Assembly: GCA_003508835.1 (NCBI GenBank)
Contig: PUFA01000084.1
Span: forward strand, 5,332,001-5,396,000
Source: Eonycteris spelaea
Lineage: Eukaryota; Chordata; Mammalia; Chiroptera; Pteropodidae
DNA: 64,000 bases
Reading direction: 5' to 3'
Shown here piece by piece: positions 60,378 to 64,000 of the stretch. Positions within the stretch are counted from its first letter, which is position 1. Every line of letters starts with the position of its first letter. The notes beneath the pieces are model-generated. The model was not told the DNA's origin. It searched no databases and saw only the letters and a list, made by a program, of their open reading frames with translations. The position numbers and the translations under genes are program-made.

Positions 60378-60887
60378 TTGTCTTGTTTTCAATTTCAAGA
60401 ATCTGGCATGCTCCAAAATATTGAGTGAGGGGGAAAAAAATCATGGTGGCCATTAAAGCATTTGACTTAGTAGCAGCATCTGAAGTGAATTGCTTTTTGG
60501 AAAGAGGGAGGAGCCTTTGATGTCCCCAATATGGTTCTCATAGGCTAAAACTTCCAAGAACCACAATCCAGCCTAAGGGGCACTTACTCGATGTTCTTAA
60601 ATATTTGGAAAGAGATGCTATTTTATTGTTTTTAGTTTTCCTTGCTATTAACACACTGCCAGTAGATTCCTTCTAAAAGTTAAAAATGCTTTAGCGGTAG
60701 TTGATTTTACATTTAACCAGATGTGTATTATGTGTGTCTGTTGTGTATACTCTTGTCCAAGCTGGTGCAATCATTAAACATATTACATTGGTCCTTAGCT
60801 TTGGAATTTTGTTTGCTACTCATAAACAATTCAGATTCTTAACCATATAACTCATGAATGCTCATATATCTCAAGTTCCTTACAGAG

Positions 60888-60905
60888 ACTGCCCCCTGCT
60901 ACAGC
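60888..60905 (-). promoter_or_regulatory. CTCF-like motif
   Basis: ACTGCCCCCTGCTACAGC matches the reverse complement of the CTCF core (CCASNAGGGGGCA) at most positions; the final TGG is TAC. Single-motif prediction only. Confidence 0.25.
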
Positions 60906-62725
60906 CTCATCAGGGTCTGTCAGTGACCTAGAACAAAGAGTCAGCTTCCTATCACAATTCTTATAGTTCATGAGGTACATCAGATTCCTCAGCTGTCATC
61001 GTGATAGGAAGCAGCAGTCTCAGTTTTACTAGGACCAGTATACTAAAGTTTAATGGTATGGAATAACATGTAATTTGCCTATTTCAGTTAGGCCATGTTA
61101 GTTATGACCATACTATTTGTATGTATAATGTTTCTTGGGGATTTTCCATTAAGTCTTTTGTTTTCTAAAAAAGGAAGTAGAATGGGAAAATGGCGTTAAA
61201 TTTTTTAAAATACGGTATGAAAAAAGGTACCTAGCATTTAGTCCATTACCAAGAAGACATACATAGGGGATTGTCCTTCCCTCAGTTAACACTCATGCTC
61301 CAAAGACTCCCAGGAGAATTGTTTGTTCATCTGTGGTAGGAATGTCTATTAGGACTAGTTGAGGGCAAGCTGGATCTCAACACTTTTTTAATTGAAATCT
61401 TCTATGTGTGTATATAAAAATTTTTAAGTGTTGTTAAGCAGAGAATTGGCAAATACATGTATCTAAGAGTATATCCCAAGAGATGACATTTTAAAAAGTA
61501 ACCTGCCTGAGAGATTTACTTTATTGTTGCCAAGATGTGGAGTTCCACATGGCCTTGGAAGAATTCCATGGCTAAGCTAGAGTATAAAAGTAATTCGATC
61601 AGTATACCTCTGATAGAAAGGCAAGATAATGATGTATTTCTTTATGTATAAATGGTTGTATCCATATCTGATTTTCTGATACACATATTTAAAACATCAC
61701 AGTATACTATCAATAATTCAATTTTCTAGTGCTTATCCCAAAAATTTTAATTTCATTTCAGAAGATGCATATTGTGAAATGTATATTTTCTTGCATGCAC
61801 GTTTTAGCTGTAGGCACTTTCTGTATGTCATATTCATTTAATTAAGTAGTCACAATTAGACACAGTAGCATTGCTAAATAAGAGAATTATGATTGACTCA
61901 GTAAGAAATCATTTTTTCTTATTTGTGTAGAAATGCTTCTTGATATTTATGCGATTACTTCAAAAATACATGTTTTAAAAAGTTAAGAAGAGGTTCATTC
62001 ATTGTATCAGATGATATGTGTATGTATGTTATCTTATAAATATGCCTATATATGTGAATACTCAAATACCTATATTAGGTATTAAAAATATGACCAAATA
62101 CTACCTAGACTTACTTGCTTTTGAATTCAAACATTTTTCAAATTGACCATAAGTAAAATGTAGCTGACATTTTATCACTCTGATAACAGAAATTTTACAC
62201 AATTATTTATGAATAATACCTGCAAAAGGTAAAATTCGGTTTCGCTCATAAGCTTGGTAATTATCCTTCATCAAATATACATGTTAGGTTATATACCTAA
62301 ATTCTATTATGCACAGCCTCAAAATATTAATTGCTGTATGTATAAAGTAGTTTAAAATTAAATGGAAAGAAATTAAATTGCTATTATCTTAAAATTGAAA
62401 ATATATTTAATGAATTCACTTTATTTTATAAGAATGAATTTATGTACAAATGACCTAGTTTATTCTAGTTTCTCAGCTATTTAGTTGTACTTTAAATACT
62501 TCGATGCTGTCTTTACATATTAGCAACAGCGACTATAATTTTCCATATAACTTTAAAGATACCCAGCCAAGTTATATACTTGTCAAGTCACACTTTTTTC
62601 TCTGAAGCTTTTCATAATAACCCAAACTAAAATTGAACTTCCCCTTCTGACATTGATAGCATTTAAAAAATCTATAGCTTTAATTTTCTTACTTATCATA
62701 TACTGCTTTGAATTAAAGTTTTGAT
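60906..62725. other. No recognisable gene or repeat
   Basis: AT-rich unique-looking sequence with no coding signal. Confidence 0.5.
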
Positions 62726-62754
62726 TTTTTCTTTTCTTTTTTTTCTTTTCTTTT

Positions 62755-62789
<35 letters not shown>
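62726..62789. repeat. Poly-T tract, (T)33 at the right end
   Basis: T-rich with scattered C, ending in 33 consecutive T (62757-62789). It yields a false poly-Lys frame on the minus strand. Confidence 0.95.
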
Positions 62790-62790
<1 letters not shown>

Positions 62791-64000
62791 AATGTGTGAA
62801 ACAAGTGGTTAGAGTTCAGGTACTACTTTTTATGTTTATCCCCCTCCCAAACAATGTCAAATTGCCTCAGTCTGACTAGAAGATCAATGAATAGGTGAGT
62901 GAATGAATTAATGGCTATCTAAATATCAATACATTGACAGAGAATATATTTTGCTTATTATAATGGAAGAAATATATCCAGAAAACAAATCACAGATTCT
63001 TCTATACCTGAATCCCTTAAACTTACATATTAGATCTTCCAACTAGCTGATAGCATCTCCAGCCATTTTCTGAGGTAGCTTCTCTGATATCCACAACTCC
63101 CAGGTGATTTCTGATGAGACATAGGTCAGTAGTTCCATTCAATTTCCAGGACTCATGAGGGTGGCCAAGTACCCCATTTGGTCTGCTCGTATAGTCTGAA
63201 AGTACCAGTCTCACCTATAATGTATTGATTGAAGGCCTCTCCAGCTTGTCAATATTTACTCACAGCCAGTGAAGGGTTCTTCCTTTTCTAAAACTCAATG
63301 TCTAGGAAGCTCAGGCATGTCAGCCATGGAAAGGCTTGAAGACTGGCTATGGCTGGCCTGTGAACCAGATAAGGAAGAGGCAGGGCAGACAGACAGCACA
63401 GTAAAGAGAGGGGCAAGAGGACAATCAGTTAAACCATTTACACTGTCTTAACAAGCACTAATTAAATGCCCTGTTTTAGGCAAATAATAGCTGACGGTAG
63501 CTAAGTACAGTTGTTCTCATGGATGAGTAGAGAAATTGGTAGGACGCTTGGTGCTGCTTTAGTCATTGAGCTGTAGTATGCTAAGGCACCTTCGGTGCTC
63601 TGGGGACAGTGGATGAGAGTGGCCCATTCCAGTACCCTAAATTGTATGCTACTAATAGGAATCACATCCAGATAGTAACTTCATATACTACAAAACAACC
63701 ATAATAAGCAATAATTAAAAGAAACCAAAATATTGTGTAAAATGTGCTCTAATTACATCTGTTATCAATGGTCAGTCAACTTGGCAACCTCCAAACTACA
63801 TCTAATTCTGTTTCCTACACTGAATTATTTTCTAGAGTTTCTAATATATAGAAATAAAATGTGCACATTTCATTTTCATCTCTTTTTATTTTCCCTACTT
63901 ATCCTCTAGTAAACTGAATTCCTAGAGGTAAGCAGCCAGAGGGAGAAAGAGAAATGATTCACATAATGGATAATTAACCCTTGAACAATGGAAAGTTAAC
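62790..64000. other. No recognisable gene or repeat
   Basis: Unique-looking sequence to the window edge. Frames at 63023-63214 (minus) and 63269-63451 (plus) have no domains. Confidence 0.5.

Noticed and set aside
62583..62804. Lys-rich minus-strand frame
   Set aside because: Produced by the poly-T tract on the plus strand.
1..64000. CRISPR arrays, bacterial operons, tRNA or rRNA genes
   Set aside because: No regularly spaced repeats with unique spacers, no clover-leaf tRNA and no rRNA-like sequence; the repeat content is plainly mammalian.

Overview
This window looks like nuclear DNA of a placental mammal. It is AT-rich, CpG-depleted and packed with old, diverged mammalian interspersed repeats: LINE-1, L2, MIR, MLT1/MaLR-type LTRs, MER2, MER5 and MER20, plus long microsatellites. 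I find no protein-coding gene. Every long open frame is antisense to a repeat, low-complexity, or lacks recognisable protein features. No rRNA, tRNA, CRISPR array or bacterial-type operon is visible. I also see no young order-specific SINE (Alu, B1/B2, carnivore tRNA-Lys SINE, bovine tA, horse ERE), so I cannot name the order. Gene names or a chromosome would be guesses.

Layout. 1-2.7 kb is the 3' part of a decayed LINE-1 (reverse transcriptase onward). 2.7-7.2 kb is mostly unique, with a possible conserved non-coding block near 3.5-4.0 kb. 7.2-8.7 kb holds two MaLR-type LTRs in opposite orientation. 8.0-9.0 kb holds GT/GC repeats, including a 52-bp alternating purine-pyrimidine tract. 9.6-14.2 kb is rich in MIR/L2, with three MIRs in about 1 kb. 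16.9-21 kb holds MER5- and MER20-like hAT remnants around a unique block. 26.1-26.8 kb has two long polypyrimidine microsatellites. 30.1-34.5 kb is a second, older LINE-1 with ORF1, endonuclease and RT remnants and a large internal deletion; a MER2 element is inserted near its 3' end with a clean TA duplication. 41.6-42.6 kb is an L1 3' fragment followed by an MLT1 LTR. 43-53 kb is mostly unique and includes the best candidates for regulatory sequence. 53.1-53.8 kb looks like an ERVL-class LTR. 54-57.2 kb has MIR remnants, and 57.3-64 kb is mostly unique, with the least CpG-depleted segment at 58.4-59.35 kb.

The pattern fits an intergenic region or a large intron. Nothing indicates a novel multi-gene system. 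The most notable signals are small: a 22-bp exact copy of the second L1's own 3' region placed inside its ORF2; a nested symmetric inverted repeat at 47.42-47.46 kb; a three-arm palindromic repeat at 38.6 kb; a canonical G-quadruplex motif at 52.47 kb; and a possible TATA-type promoter with a splice donor near 59.1-59.33 kb. All functional statements about non-coding segments are inference from sequence alone.
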